NCBI RefSeq assembly: GCF_030540775.2
Contig: NZ_CP141266.1
Location: 1,661,001 to 1,725,000 of the forward strand
Source: Flavivirga abyssicola
GTDB taxonomy: Bacteria; Bacteroidota; Bacteroidia; Flavobacteriales; Flavobacteriaceae
DNA length: 64,000 nucleotides
Direction of reading: 5' to 3'
Shown: one piece after another, positions 1 to 9,034 of the stretch
How positions within the stretch are numbered: position 1 is the first letter of the stretch
How the letters are laid out: every line of letters starts with the position of its first letter
The notes under the pieces: generated by a model
What the model saw: only the letters and a program-made list of their open reading frames with translations
The model's database searches: none
What the model was told of the DNA's origin: nothing
Position numbers and translations under genes: made by a program

Positions 1-1406
1 CCTCTTTGAGGGTTTTGACCTCCAAAGGTGTTATTAACTGTAGCCAGACCCGTATTTCGTTTTGCTGCTTCTTCCCTTTTCTTTTTCTCTTCTTCTTCCT
101 TCGCTTTAACCTTTAGCTTCTCAACTAATGACTCAAAGTAAGTCAACCGCTCTGCTTCAGATAAATTAACAAGCCTTAAAACACTGTCATTGACTTGTGC
201 TTTGGCCTCATAATAAATAACATCTTCCAAATTATCCCGTTTGCGTTTAATAATACGATACGGTTTAGAGTTTAAAACTAAAGTTCCTAGTGTACTATCG
301 TAATATTCTCCAGCGGCTTTATAAATAGACTTGTCAAAATTCATATCACCAAGAATTTCATAATTTCTAGCCTTTAATATTTTATCTCTAGAGTTCGTGC
401 GTAATGATTTATTGTAATAAGCCGTAGCTAAAGAGTCTGATTGATTATTTAAATGATATTCTGCAATTTGATGATAAATTTTATCTAAAAAAGGTCTGTT
501 TTCTCTATTCTCTTGAAGTTCTGTTAGTAATTCTGTTACTTCTAATTTATTACCATTCTCATAATCGAAATTTTTAATTTTTTCAATATGAGCCCCTATC
601 ATGTAAATTCTAGGTGTTTTTCGGTTTAGTTCAATGACTTTATCAAATGCTATGTTTGCACTATCCTTCTTACCTAGCTTATTATACAATTGCCCTTGAA
701 TAAAACGATAACGCCCGCGCTCATCATTACTCTTTGTAGCATTTGATGCTATTTCTAACTGTGTTATAGCACTATCAATAGATTTTGTATTTAAATAGGC
801 TTGTGCCAACATAGATGTAGCATCTGCCAAATCCTGACCTGTTAATTCTTCTTGATACAAGAGGCGTTTCAGGTTTTCAATGGCTAAATCATCATTATTT
901 AAACGAATATTCGTTTTTTCACGCCAAACTTTTGCCTGGTTTATCTTATCACTTGCTGGATATTTGTAAAGGATGTAATTAAAGGCTTCTAAGGCTGGTA
1001 TAAAACGTTGGTCAAAATATCTGGATTTTCCTAATAATAAATACGCTTCATCCATTTGTGGGTTTTTTTCTTTCCCATCAATATTCATACTGTGTTTCTG
1101 AATAGCTTTGACAGCTTTTTCTTCTGCTCTGGTAAAACTTTCGTTTTTAGATTGCCCTGGAAGCACGACTTCATCAAATATCTGCATCCGTTCAATGGGA
1201 AGGATATCCCAATAGTTATCGGTATAATTGTCATTAAGACTCAGCCTTCCTGCTTCTAAAGCATTATAGCCATTATAAAGTGTATTAAACTCTGCTGTAA
1301 GAGCATGGAAGTTTCGAGTTATAAATTTGTCCTTTTTTCTGGAGCAACTTACAACCAATAAAGTGGCACATAGAATAATTAATATCGCTTTAGAAGGTCT
1401 TTTCAA
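1..1406 (-). CDS. sprE: Gliding motility / type IX secretion lipoprotein SprE (PorW), 3' end outside window
   Basis: A tetratricopeptide-rich lipoprotein of the SprE/PorW family, needed in Flavobacteriia for gliding and for the type IX secretion machine in the cell envelope. The frame is open from the left edge to 1406, so about 468 N-terminal residues are visible and the C-terminus is missing. The start appears to be TTG at 1406, because a stop codon lies five codons upstream and no in-frame ATG fits. The first residues form a short hydrophobic signal ending in the lipobox VVSC followed by SRKKD, typical of a Bacteroidota lipoprotein. Helical TPR-like repeats follow (for example LLGKSRYFDQRFIPALEAF), then a Lys/Glu-rich stretch near the edge. 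Family assignment rests on this layout and on recognised sequence; the start codon is less certain. Confidence 0.8.
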   Translation of the reverse strand, partial: MKRPSKAILIILCATLLVVSCSRKKDKFITRNFHALTAEFNTLYNGYNALEAGRLSLNDNYTDNYWDILPIERMQIFDEVVLPGQSKNESFTRAEEKAVKAIQKHSMNIDGKEKNPQMDEAYLLLGKSRYFDQRFIPALEAFNYILYKYPASDKINQAKVWREKTNIRLNNDDLAIENLKRLLYQEELTGQDLADATSMLAQAYLNTKSIDSAITQLEIASNATKSNDERGRYRFIQGQLYNKLGKKDSANIAFDKVIELNRKTPRIYMIGAHIEKIKNFDYENGNKLEVTELLTELQENRENRPFLDKIYHQIAEYHLNNQSDSLATAYYNKSLRTNSRDKILKARNYEILGDMNFDKSIYKAAGEYYDSTLGTLVLNSKPYRIIKRKRDNLEDVIYYEAKAQVNDSVLRLVNLSEAERLTYFESLVEKLKVKAKEEEEKKKREEAAKRNTGLATVNNTFGGQNPQR

Positions 1407-1795
1407 TGCTGGTATTTTTTAGTCTAAATAAATAACTGTAAACTCACACATATATTATGTAAGTAGGTAAAAATAAACATCTTTTTTGATTAACCTATAA
1501 AATCAAACGACTTTTGGGTTAAAAGTCTCTCGCTAAGTTTTGGAATTATACGCGACTGTCTGGAATTAATAAGTGTTTTCTTTCAAATTTACAGAGGTAC
1601 TAAGTTTTTGGTATTAGCAAAAGCTTATATGTGTTCTCTCACTAAGTCGCAAAGACGGTAAACTGAGACTGAATACGGATCACTGCATCCCAAGACTGAT
1701 AACTGAAATAATATCTTATGGATTGAAATCTCTCGCTAAGGCACGGAGACGCTAAGATGGTAAACTGAGACTGAATACGGATCACTGAATACTCC
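1407..1795. repeat. Non-coding gap with decayed short direct repeats
   Basis: A 389-base gap without a credible gene. Two near-identical 34-base copies occur at 1652-1685 and 1754-1787 (29 identical bases, GGTAAACTGAGACTGAATAC and onward, plus five flanking bases with one mismatch). A second short element, TCTCTCGCTAAG, occurs at about 1526 and 1729, with a variant TCTCTCACTAAG at about 1635. Phrases such as CTAAGTCGCAAAGACG resemble the degenerate intergenic repeats common in Bacteroidota genomes. I see no terminal inverted repeats or transposase, so this is probably repeat debris between the convergent or tandem genes on either side. Confidence 0.6.
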
Positions 1796-2503
1796 CTAAA
1801 GAACATCCGTTCCAGCAAAATGCACTTCAAGTTCTTTTAATGTGGCCTCACTTGTTTTTAAATCTTTTACAACCTCCCCTTTTTCAAGCACAACAATACG
1901 CTCACAAACATCGGTGACATGCATTAAATCGTGACTGGATATCAAAACGGTTGTGCCTTGTTTTTCTGCTAAATCTTTAATAATTCCTTTAAGACGAATT
2001 TGGGTGGTTGGGTCTAAGTTTGCAAAAGGTTCATCCAGAATAATAACTTCTGGGGTTCCAATTAAAGCAGCTACAATCCCTGCTTTTTTCTGATTTCCTT
2101 TACTTAAATCACGCAAATACTTTTTCTGTCCTAATATTTCTCCATGAAAAAAGTCTTCAAACTGAGCCACTAGCTTATCTACATCAGCTTTATTCTGTCC
2201 TCGCAATTCACCAATAAAATAAAAGTACTCTTCGGCAGTTAAGTAGCCTATTAAAAAGCTTTCATCAATAAATGCCGAGGTAAATGGTTTCCAATCTTCA
2301 CTTTCATTTACTTGAATATCATTACTTTTTATAAATCCTGTTGATGGTTTTATTAAGTCTAGAAGCAAACTAAAATAAGTGGTTTTTCCTGCTCCATTAT
2401 TTCCTACCAAGCCAAAACTTTGTCCTTTTGGAATGTCTAATGATTCTATATTTAAAACTTCGCTTCCACTGTATGTCTTTGACAAGTTTGAAGTTGTTAT
2501 CAT
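1796..2503 (-). CDS. ABC transporter ATP-binding protein
   Basis: Cytoplasmic ATPase of an ABC transporter, 235 residues, the usual length for a single nucleotide-binding domain. Visible motifs in order: Walker A GNNGAGKTT (residues 34-42), signature LSKGNQKK (133-140), Walker B VIILDEP (153-159), D-loop NLDP and the switch histidine in SSHD (about 191). The Q-loop position reads FIDE rather than carrying a clear glutamine. It lies 12 bases downstream of a DUF5687 membrane protein on the same strand, which is almost certainly its permease partner. The substrate cannot be told from sequence; ABC-2-like exporters and drug or lipid extrusion systems share this architecture. Confidence 0.85.
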   Translation of the reverse strand: MITTSNLSKTYSGSEVLNIESLDIPKGQSFGLVGNNGAGKTTYFSLLLDLIKPSTGFIKSNDIQVNESEDWKPFTSAFIDESFLIGYLTAEEYFYFIGELRGQNKADVDKLVAQFEDFFHGEILGQKKYLRDLSKGNQKKAGIVAALIGTPEVIILDEPFANLDPTTQIRLKGIIKDLAEKQGTTVLISSHDLMHVTDVCERIVVLEKGEVVKDLKTSEATLKELEVHFAGTDVL

Positions 2504-2515
2504 AATACTGTTTTT

Positions 2516-3994
2516 TTAGTTATTTTGATCGAAGGCATCAATCATTTTATATTTTGACTCTAAATATTTCTTAGTAATTGTTTTCATTAATCTTTGATGA
2601 AAAACAACACCTATTACACCAAATGCCGCTAATATGATACAGGCTATTTCGAAACCTATTAAAAAGTAAAACAATGCAAATATTCCCATAGGTATTAGCA
2701 ACAATGGAATCCCAATAAGCCATTGTACCGCTCCTGTACCTTGATAATTAAAAGCTGCTTTCTGATTCAAATTAATCTTCTTACGATTAAAAGAACCTCC
2801 ATATAAAATAACATGTGTATTGACACCAAGGTTATAAATGGCCGCTGCAAAATGAGCCAATAATATTTTCCATCCAAAGTAAACATAAGGAATGCTTAGC
2901 ACAAATAATATAATAATACTTAAAGCCATTAACGTGAATTTGGATTTTAAATACTGCTCATATTTAATATTCTGGCTCATAAGGAGCTTATAGTAGCTAC
3001 TATCCCAGGCAGGAATAAACTGCCCAAAATTCATTAAAAAGATACCTGTAACAAAAACACCAATAAAGGCAAAAAACCATGGCATATCTTGATACACAGG
3101 CTGTGGATAAAAAAACAGTCCGTAAAACAACCCTAAAACCAACATCCAAACAGAAGATTTGGTACGTTTATTACGCCAAAGCAATTTCAAATCTAATTGC
3201 ATGAAAGGAGCGATATCTCCAAAGTTTTTAGTCCATTCTAAATTAGACGCATGTACTTCTTTAACTTCTTTTTTTAATCCGCTATCTAAAAATAAATTTT
3301 GCTTTAAAATTTTATAGTTAAAAAGATAAAGCCCCACTAAAACAAGTATTGGAACACCTATTAAAACGGGTGTTTCATAAACAGCATTAATTCCATTTGC
3401 AACTATTCCTGCAAAAGACACTACATTGAAATGGTTTAACACAAACAATCCACCAGTCAATATAATTATGGGTAAAAAAGACAGTTCTTTTTCTGCCGAA
3501 AAACTTTCTATAATAAAATTTAAAAAGTTAATGCAAAGTGTTATTATAATAAGGGTTAACATCCAAGCCAATACAGAATTTACCGGATAATCTTTTACAA
3601 TTAAAGTGATCCCAAATGGTATGATGGCAAAAAGTGATACGTAATTAAAAAATGATATTGCTGATTTACCTAAAACATAATTAACTATTTTGCTTCTTTT
3701 TATAGGAAGCGTTAGCAATGGCTTAACACTCATTACAGGTAATTTCTGAAAGAAAAACCTAAAAATGAGATCGCCCAATATCCAATAAAAAAGATAACTG
3801 TTCACTATAACTAATGGGTCTTGATCCGGAAAAGCATCTTTAAGCCCAGGGTACATTACCAGCCCCATTCCTAAAAACATAGCTATAAAATATAGAGCAA
3901 AAAAGCCCATTAATATTTTTACAGCAAGTCCTTTACCAAAATTAGCGGATCTTAAAAAAGATTTCCATTCAAAACTTAAAAAGTTTTTAATCAT
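2516..3994 (-). CDS. DUF5687 multi-pass membrane protein, probable ABC permease
   Basis: A 492-residue integral membrane protein that I recognise as the DUF5687 family, found next to ABC ATPase genes in Flavobacteriia. It starts MIKNFLSFEWKSFLRSANFG and has about ten hydrophobic segments, including a pair near residues 28-48 and 60-80 and a C-terminal pair near 425-465. No enzymatic motif is visible. Its position immediately upstream of the ATP-binding subunit, with only 12 bases between them, supports a role as the membrane half of an ABC-2-type transporter. The transported molecule is unknown. Confidence 0.7.
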   Translation of the reverse strand: MIKNFLSFEWKSFLRSANFGKGLAVKILMGFFALYFIAMFLGMGLVMYPGLKDAFPDQDPLVIVNSYLFYWILGDLIFRFFFQKLPVMSVKPLLTLPIKRSKIVNYVLGKSAISFFNYVSLFAIIPFGITLIVKDYPVNSVLAWMLTLIIITLCINFLNFIIESFSAEKELSFLPIIILTGGLFVLNHFNVVSFAGIVANGINAVYETPVLIGVPILVLVGLYLFNYKILKQNLFLDSGLKKEVKEVHASNLEWTKNFGDIAPFMQLDLKLLWRNKRTKSSVWMLVLGLFYGLFFYPQPVYQDMPWFFAFIGVFVTGIFLMNFGQFIPAWDSSYYKLLMSQNIKYEQYLKSKFTLMALSIIILFVLSIPYVYFGWKILLAHFAAAIYNLGVNTHVILYGGSFNRKKINLNQKAAFNYQGTGAVQWLIGIPLLLIPMGIFALFYFLIGFEIACIILAAFGVIGVVFHQRLMKTITKKYLESKYKMIDAFDQNN

Positions 3995-4000
3995 GATTGG

Positions 4001-4402
4001 CTAGTTATATTTTTGGGCTATTCCTTGTACTTCCATACCCCAAGATTGCCCATAAGTCATTGCTTTCTGGGTTAAATCTAATTGTTTTTCTGATAATTTT
4101 TTACCCAGATCTGTTTCATAAAACGCCACTAATGCTTTAATTTCTTCTATAGTAAATTCAGCCATATAAATATCGGCCATTTTAACATATAAAGGCTCTA
4201 AAGTCTTATTCGCTTCTTTGGTATAGGCTTCTTTGTTGGCTTCTGAAACTCCAGCCCCAATTTGTCCGATAATATTTTCAAATGCTGCACCCGCACCTGT
4301 AAGTTTTATAAATTTTACCGTGACATCTTTAAATTCAGTATTTTCTTGAGCTTTAACAGTTATCGTTAACATAAGCATACATACAAATAGGATTTTTTTC
4401 AT
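4001..4402 (-). CDS. Secreted DUF2059 domain protein
   Basis: A small 133-residue exported protein. Residues 1-18 are a classical signal peptide (MKKILFVCMLMLTITVKA, cut before QEN). The mature part matches the DUF2059 pattern: amphipathic helices with the conserved motif YMAEFTIEEIKALVAFYETD followed by GKKLSEKQ. The gene ends six bases before the DUF5687 permease, so the three genes 4402 to 1796 are likely one transcript. The function of DUF2059 is not established; nothing catalytic is visible, and a periplasmic accessory role for the transporter is only a guess from position. Confidence 0.7.
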   Translation of the reverse strand: MKKILFVCMLMLTITVKAQENTEFKDVTVKFIKLTGAGAAFENIIGQIGAGVSEANKEAYTKEANKTLEPLYVKMADIYMAEFTIEEIKALVAFYETDLGKKLSEKQLDLTQKAMTYGQSWGMEVQGIAQKYN

Positions 4403-4516
4403 TTTTAGAAACTTTATTAATTAATCTTTAAATTTATGATTATCAATTTACACCTATTAGTTACTTTTTTAATGGAATTGTTACAGTCAAAGTTAAAATT
4501 TGCAAATCAACTTTAT

Positions 4517-4524
4517 TACTTTTG
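4517..4524 (+). promoter_or_regulatory. Bacteroidota -7 promoter element TACTTTTG
   Basis: An exact match to the TAnnTTTG element, 14 bases upstream of the ATG at 4539. A TTG at 4500-4502 sits upstream with a 14-base spacer, shorter than the usual 17-23. If used, the transcript would start near 4530, with a very short leader. This excludes TTG 4500 as the start codon of the downstream gene. Confidence 0.4.
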
Positions 4525-4538
4525 TCAAAAACTTATAC

Positions 4539-5594
4539 ATGTCATCATTTCACAAACTTACGGTTGCTACAATAAAAAGGGAAACTAACGACTCTATTAG
4601 TATTGCTTTTGATATTCCTGAAAATTTAAAAGACACATTTACTTTTATAGCTGGTCAATATATAACTCTAAAAACTGTAATTAATGGCTATGAAATAAGA
4701 AGAGATTATTCACTATGTATATCTCCTAAAAGTGGCGAATTAAAAGTAGCCGTGAAAGCAGTAAAAGATGGTACCTTTTCATCTTATGCCAATAATGAAT
4801 TGAAGGTTGGAGACACTCTGGAAGTTGCTCCCCCAAAAGGGCGTTTTATTTTTGAACCTAACGATTCTAAAACAAAAAATATTGCTGCGTTTGCTGCAGG
4901 TAGTGGTATAACACCCGTTTTAAGTATTATTAAATGTGCTTTAGAAGAAGAAGTTTATAGTAAAGTTATTTTGGTTTATGGTAACAAAACAACCAAAGAT
5001 ACTATGTTTCTTAATGAACTTTTAGAACTGCAGCATACCTATAAAGACCGTTTTTCAATACAGTTTGTATTTAGCCAGCAAGATGAAGATGATTCTATTT
5101 TTGGACGTATTGAAAAAAGTACTGTTAATTATGTGATGAAAAATAAGCACAAACATATAGAAGTTGATGCTTTTTATCTTTGTGGACCAGAAGCTATGAT
5201 TCATACTGTAAAAGACGTTTTAACAGACCATGGTATTGACGAAAACCGCATTCACTTTGAACTTTTTAAAGCAGCGAAGCCTTCAGAAATAAATGAAGAG
5301 GTTGTAGCAAATGGTAAAACAAAAACAACAATTATTGTTGATGATGAGGAATTTTCATTTGAAATGCCTCAAAAACAAACTGTTCTTGAAGCTGCTTTAG
5401 ATGAAGATATTGATGCACCTTATTCTTGTCAAGGTGGGATATGTAGTAGTTGTTTAGCTCGAATAAAAGAGGGGGAAGCAACCATGGCACAAAATAATAT
5501 CTTAACCGAAAATGAAGTTGCCGAAGGCTTAATTTTAACATGTCAAGCGCATCCTACTACACCAACTCTTGTTGTAGATTATGATGACGTTTAA
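4539..5594 (+). CDS. Flavin- and 2Fe-2S-containing oxidoreductase (PaaE/ferredoxin-NADP reductase type)
   Basis: A soluble electron-transfer reductase that moves electrons between NAD(P)H, FAD and a plant-type 2Fe-2S centre. With the ATG at 4539 it has 351 residues. An FAD-binding domain carries RRDYS (about 54-58), an NAD-binding domain carries GSGITPV (about 122) and LCGPEAM, and a C-terminal ferredoxin domain has cysteines at about 297, 302, 305 and 335 (CQGGICSSC and later LTC). The frame could open at TTG 4500, but a promoter-like element lies between, so 4539 is preferred. The family includes PaaE, the reductase of phenylacetyl-CoA epoxidase, yet no paaABCD genes are nearby, so the partner is unknown. 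Confidence 0.85.
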   Translation: MSSFHKLTVATIKRETNDSISIAFDIPENLKDTFTFIAGQYITLKTVINGYEIRRDYSLCISPKSGELKVAVKAVKDGTFSSYANNELKVGDTLEVAPPKGRFIFEPNDSKTKNIAAFAAGSGITPVLSIIKCALEEEVYSKVILVYGNKTTKDTMFLNELLELQHTYKDRFSIQFVFSQQDEDDSIFGRIEKSTVNYVMKNKHKHIEVDAFYLCGPEAMIHTVKDVLTDHGIDENRIHFELFKAAKPSEINEEVVANGKTKTTIIVDDEEFSFEMPQKQTVLEAALDEDIDAPYSCQGGICSSCLARIKEGEATMAQNNILTENEVAEGLILTCQAHPTTPTLVVDYDDV

Positions 5595-5910
5595 ACTCTC
5601 AAAAAAAGGTTTTTTAAAATAATTTTACACGAATTATACCACGTATTTTTATCTTAAATTCCTACACAAATTTACACCTACCTTTCTTTAGTTTTTGCAT
5701 TAAAATGATCATATAGCACAAATGATCATTCATAAAAAATGTTCAAACACCTAGTATAAAGTCCTTTAAACATAAGGGCTTTACGCTATTGTAATCATTT
5801 TACTACATCAGTTTTAACCTCTAGTACTAAGGTTTTGTTCATATGGAACATCGTTCGAATTATTGTTTAGCTAGTTTTCGATTGTATTAAAACTTAAACT
5901 TTAAACGCGT
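5595..5910. other. Intergenic region upstream of susC
   Basis: A 316-base gap preceding the SusC gene and probably carrying its promoter. Two identical 8-base palindromes ATGATCAT lie at 5705-5712 and 5722-5729, 17 bases centre to centre. A hairpin with 10-base arms and one G-U pair (TAAAGTCCTT / AAGGGCTTTA, 5757-5783) follows, without a T-run. I did not find a clean TTG-TAnnTTTG promoter. The paired palindromes could be an operator, but this is inference. Confidence 0.4.
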
Positions 5911-8900
5911 ATGAAATTACTAAAACTACTCAAGCAAAAATGTCAACATCGCATTTTTATGTTAACAATGGTTTGGTTAACGGGAATTGCAATTGGACAT
6001 TCCCAAAACTTAACAATTACTGGTTCTATAATAGATGAATCTGGGCAACCTTTAGCAGGTGCCAATATTTTAATTAAAGGAACAAGTAATGGGACACAAA
6101 ACGATTTTGATGGACTCTATTCTATTTCGGCTGCAAGTGATGCAACACTTGTAGTAAGTTACATCGGATTCATTACTCAAGAAATTGAAGTAAATGGGAG
6201 AACAACAATTAATATTACCTTAATTGAGGATTCCAGCCAATTAGATGAGGTGATAATAGTTGGATATGGTGCTCAAAAGAAATCGGATTTAACTGGTGCT
6301 ATAGCAACAGTAAGTGGTAAAGACATAGACAACTTCACTTTTACAGATGCTTCTCAGGCCTTGCAAGGTAGAATGGCAGGGGTTAGTGTACAATCAAGTG
6401 GGGGTGCTCCAGGAGCAGGAGCTAATATTACAATTAGAGGAACATCCACATTTACTGATATTGGACCTTTATTTGTAATTGATGGTATGATAACAAGTAG
6501 TATGGCTACTGTTAACCCTTCAGATATAGATACTATTTCTGTTTTAAAAGATGCTTCCGCTTTAGCAATTTATGGATCCAGGGCTGCTAATGGTGTAGTT
6601 ATTATTACCACTAAAAAAGGAACCAGAGGAAAAGTAAGTATTAATTTAGACACAAATTATGGTGTGCAGAAGGTTATTAATACTTTCGATTGGGCTAATG
6701 CAAGACAATATGCCGATATTGTAAACGCAGCCAATGATAACGATGGTACCGCGAGATTCCCTGCTAACGATGGTCAGTTTGATCCAAACTATAGCAGTGA
6801 CTTATATGGTGAATCTTTACGATCGGCATCTATTCAGAATACAAACCTTAGGATTGCTGGTGGCGGAGAAAACACGCTTTTTAGCTTATCATTTAATGAT
6901 TATGATCAAGAAGGTATTGTAAAATATTCTGATTTTAAAAGAACAACTGTTAGGGCTAATGGCAGTTTTACCAAAGGACGATTTAAACTTGAAAGTACCA
7001 TTGGATTAACAAGAACTGTTAATAATCCGAACCCCTTTTTTAATAAAGAAAGAAATCTAATTCCAACCGTAAGATTGCGAAATGATGCAGGAGAATGGAG
7101 TGCAAGCGATCTTTCCGATAGAGGGATTACCGGAACACCTGCTGGCTTTTATGGCGCGGGAACCTTAGCTAACGAATTAGCATTAGCCGCCCTGGAAGAC
7201 AGAACTGTAACAAGAAACACTGTATTAGGAAATGTAGCAGGGTCTTTTGAAATATTTAATGGCTTAACTTATAAGTTAAATGTGGGGTTAGAATCTTACA
7301 CAGATAATAACTATAGGTTTAGTCCTGATGAGCAGGTAATTTATGATGGTACCACAAGAGCGAACTCTGAATTAACAGAAAGAAATTCGGTTTTCTTATC
7401 AACTTTAGTTGAGCACACGTTAAATTACAAAAAGACATTTAACAAGCATACTATTGATATTATAGGAGGAACTACAGAACAAATAAATAAAATAAGAACA
7501 TTAGGAGCAACCTCTATAAATTTCCCAAACAACGATGTTCGAGTTGTTTCTGCTGGTGAAGTACAAAGCTCCATTTCTCAGGATGCTACTTCTGTTATTC
7601 AATCCTATTTTGGTAGACTTAATTATACTTTTGATAATAGATATATAATAACAGCGTCCATACGTAGAGATGGTTCCTCTCTTTTTAAAGACGGATTAAG
7701 ATGGGGGGATTTTCCTTCTGCCGCAATAGGCTGGAATATTAGTAATGAGAAGTTTATGGAAAACTTTGATGTCTTAACTAATATTAAATTAAGAGCAGGT
7801 TATGGTGAAATAGGTTCTAATAATGTAGCCTTTTATCAAACAGATGCGGTACTAAATTTATTTAGTGATTATGTCGTGGGGGGTACTCAAGAAAGAGTTA
7901 ATGGATATGCTATTACCAATAGTGTAAATCCATTTATAACATGGGAAACCACAAAGACAACTAATATTGGCCTGGAATTTAACGCTTTAAAGAGTAAGTT
8001 AAGTGTAACAATGGACTATTTTATTAAAGAATCTGAAGATATTCTTCTTGCAATACCTCTTTCATTCATTACAGGAACAGGGAATGATGTTCCTAGAAAT
8101 GTAGGAAGTATAGAGAATAAAGGATTTGAATTTTTAGCAACTTATCGTGACCAAATAGGTGATTTATCTTTTAGTGCAACAGGAAATTTCTCTATTTTAA
8201 ACAATGAAGTGACATCTCTTGGTGGCGGTTCTCCAATAGATCAAGGTTCTTTTACTTCTAATACAATATTTAGTACAAGAACAGATGTAGGACAACCTGT
8301 AGGTTCCTTTTATGGCTTTGTCGTTGATGGTATTTATCAAACAGACGCAGAAGCTACTGCTGCCAATGATGGACCAGGAACCCCAAGAGCTGGAGATTTA
8401 AGGTTCAAGGATATTGCCGGAGCAGATGGTAGTGGACCGGACGGTGCTATTGATGAGAATGACAGAACTTATTTAGGAAACCCCGCTCCAGATTTTGAAT
8501 ATGGAATTAATCTAACAGCAGAATACAAAAACTTCGATTTAAATTTATTCTTTAATGGTGTTTCAGGTAATACCATTTTAAATGGGACGAAGTATAGAGG
8601 ATATTTCGATACAGAAGGTAATTATTTAGCAGATGCATTAAATGCCTGGACTCCTACAAATACAAATACTAATATCCCTAGGAATACTCAGTCCGACCCA
8701 GGTTTTAACCGTAGAATGTCTACATTTTATTTGGAAAGTGGAGCTTATTTCCGTCTAAGAAATGCACAAGTAGGTTATTCTTTACCAAATACTATTCTGG
8801 AAAAAATAAAATTAGAGAAAGTACGATTCTATGTATCTGCAATTAATTTATTTACCATTACGAATTATACAGGTTACTATCCAGAAGTAGGGAGAAATAA

Positions 8901-9024
8901 TAGAGGGTCTGGTCAAGGTCAAAACATTTTAACCAATAGTACTGCTTTATTTAATGCAGGTGTAGATGAAGGATCTTATCCTACCCCAAGAACTTTTCAA
9001 CTTGGTTTACAAGTTTCTTTTTAA
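5911..9024 (+). CDS. SusC/RagA-family TonB-linked outer membrane protein
   Basis: Outer membrane transporter that imports oligosaccharides or peptides with a SusD lid and TonB energy; 1037 residues, a normal length. A signal peptide covers about residues 1-32 (cut near GHSQ). Residues about 34-115 are the carboxypeptidase-regulatory-like domain (TGSIIDESGQPLAGANILIK). The TonB-dependent plug includes LDEVIIVGYGAQKKSDLTGA and the hallmark SVLKDASALAIYGSRAANGV. The rest is a beta-barrel ending in the aromatic residue of QVSF. The susD gene begins 10 bases downstream, so the two are co-transcribed. The substrate cannot be inferred because no glycoside hydrolase or lyase accompanies it. Confidence 0.95.
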   Translation: MKLLKLLKQKCQHRIFMLTMVWLTGIAIGHSQNLTITGSIIDESGQPLAGANILIKGTSNGTQNDFDGLYSISAASDATLVVSYIGFITQEIEVNGRTTINITLIEDSSQLDEVIIVGYGAQKKSDLTGAIATVSGKDIDNFTFTDASQALQGRMAGVSVQSSGGAPGAGANITIRGTSTFTDIGPLFVIDGMITSSMATVNPSDIDTISVLKDASALAIYGSRAANGVVIITTKKGTRGKVSINLDTNYGVQKVINTFDWANARQYADIVNAANDNDGTARFPANDGQFDPNYSSDLYGESLRSASIQNTNLRIAGGGENTLFSLSFNDYDQEGIVKYSDFKRTTVRANGSFTKGRFKLESTIGLTRTVNNPNPFFNKERNLIPTVRLRNDAGEWSASDLSDRGITGTPAGFYGAGTLANELALAALEDRTVTRNTVLGNVAGSFEIFNGLTYKLNVGLESYTDNNYRFSPDEQVIYDGTTRANSELTERNSVFLSTLVEHTLNYKKTFNKHTIDIIGGTTEQINKIRTLGATSINFPNNDVRVVSAGEVQSSISQDATSVIQSYFGRLNYTFDNRYIITASIRRDGSSLFKDGLRWGDFPSAAIGWNISNEKFMENFDVLTNIKLRAGYGEIGSNNVAFYQTDAVLNLFSDYVVGGTQERVNGYAITNSVNPFITWETTKTTNIGLEFNALKSKLSVTMDYFIKESEDILLAIPLSFITGTGNDVPRNVGSIENKGFEFLATYRDQIGDLSFSATGNFSILNNEVTSLGGGSPIDQGSFTSNTIFSTRTDVGQPVGSFYGFVVDGIYQTDAEATAANDGPGTPRAGDLRFKDIAGADGSGPDGAIDENDRTYLGNPAPDFEYGINLTAEYKNFDLNLFFNGVSGNTILNGTKYRGYFDTEGNYLADALNAWTPTNTNTNIPRNTQSDPGFNRRMSTFYLESGAYFRLRNAQVGYSLPNTILEKIKLEKVRFYVSAINLFTITNYTGYYPEVGRNNRGSGQGQNILTNSTALFNAGVDEGSYPTPRTFQLGLQVSF

Positions 9025-9034
9025 AAAATAAAAT

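Noticed and set aside
1642-1830. A 62-codon minus-strand frame across the repeat region
   Set aside because: Its protein repeats VIRIQSQFT because it is translated from the DNA direct repeat, and it overlaps the end of the ABC ATPase gene.
4539-5594. Assignment of the reductase to phenylacetate degradation (PaaE)
   Set aside because: Domain order fits PaaE, but no epoxidase or other paa genes are nearby; the phenylacetate-CoA ligase-like gene at 23.4 kb belongs to the polysaccharide locus.
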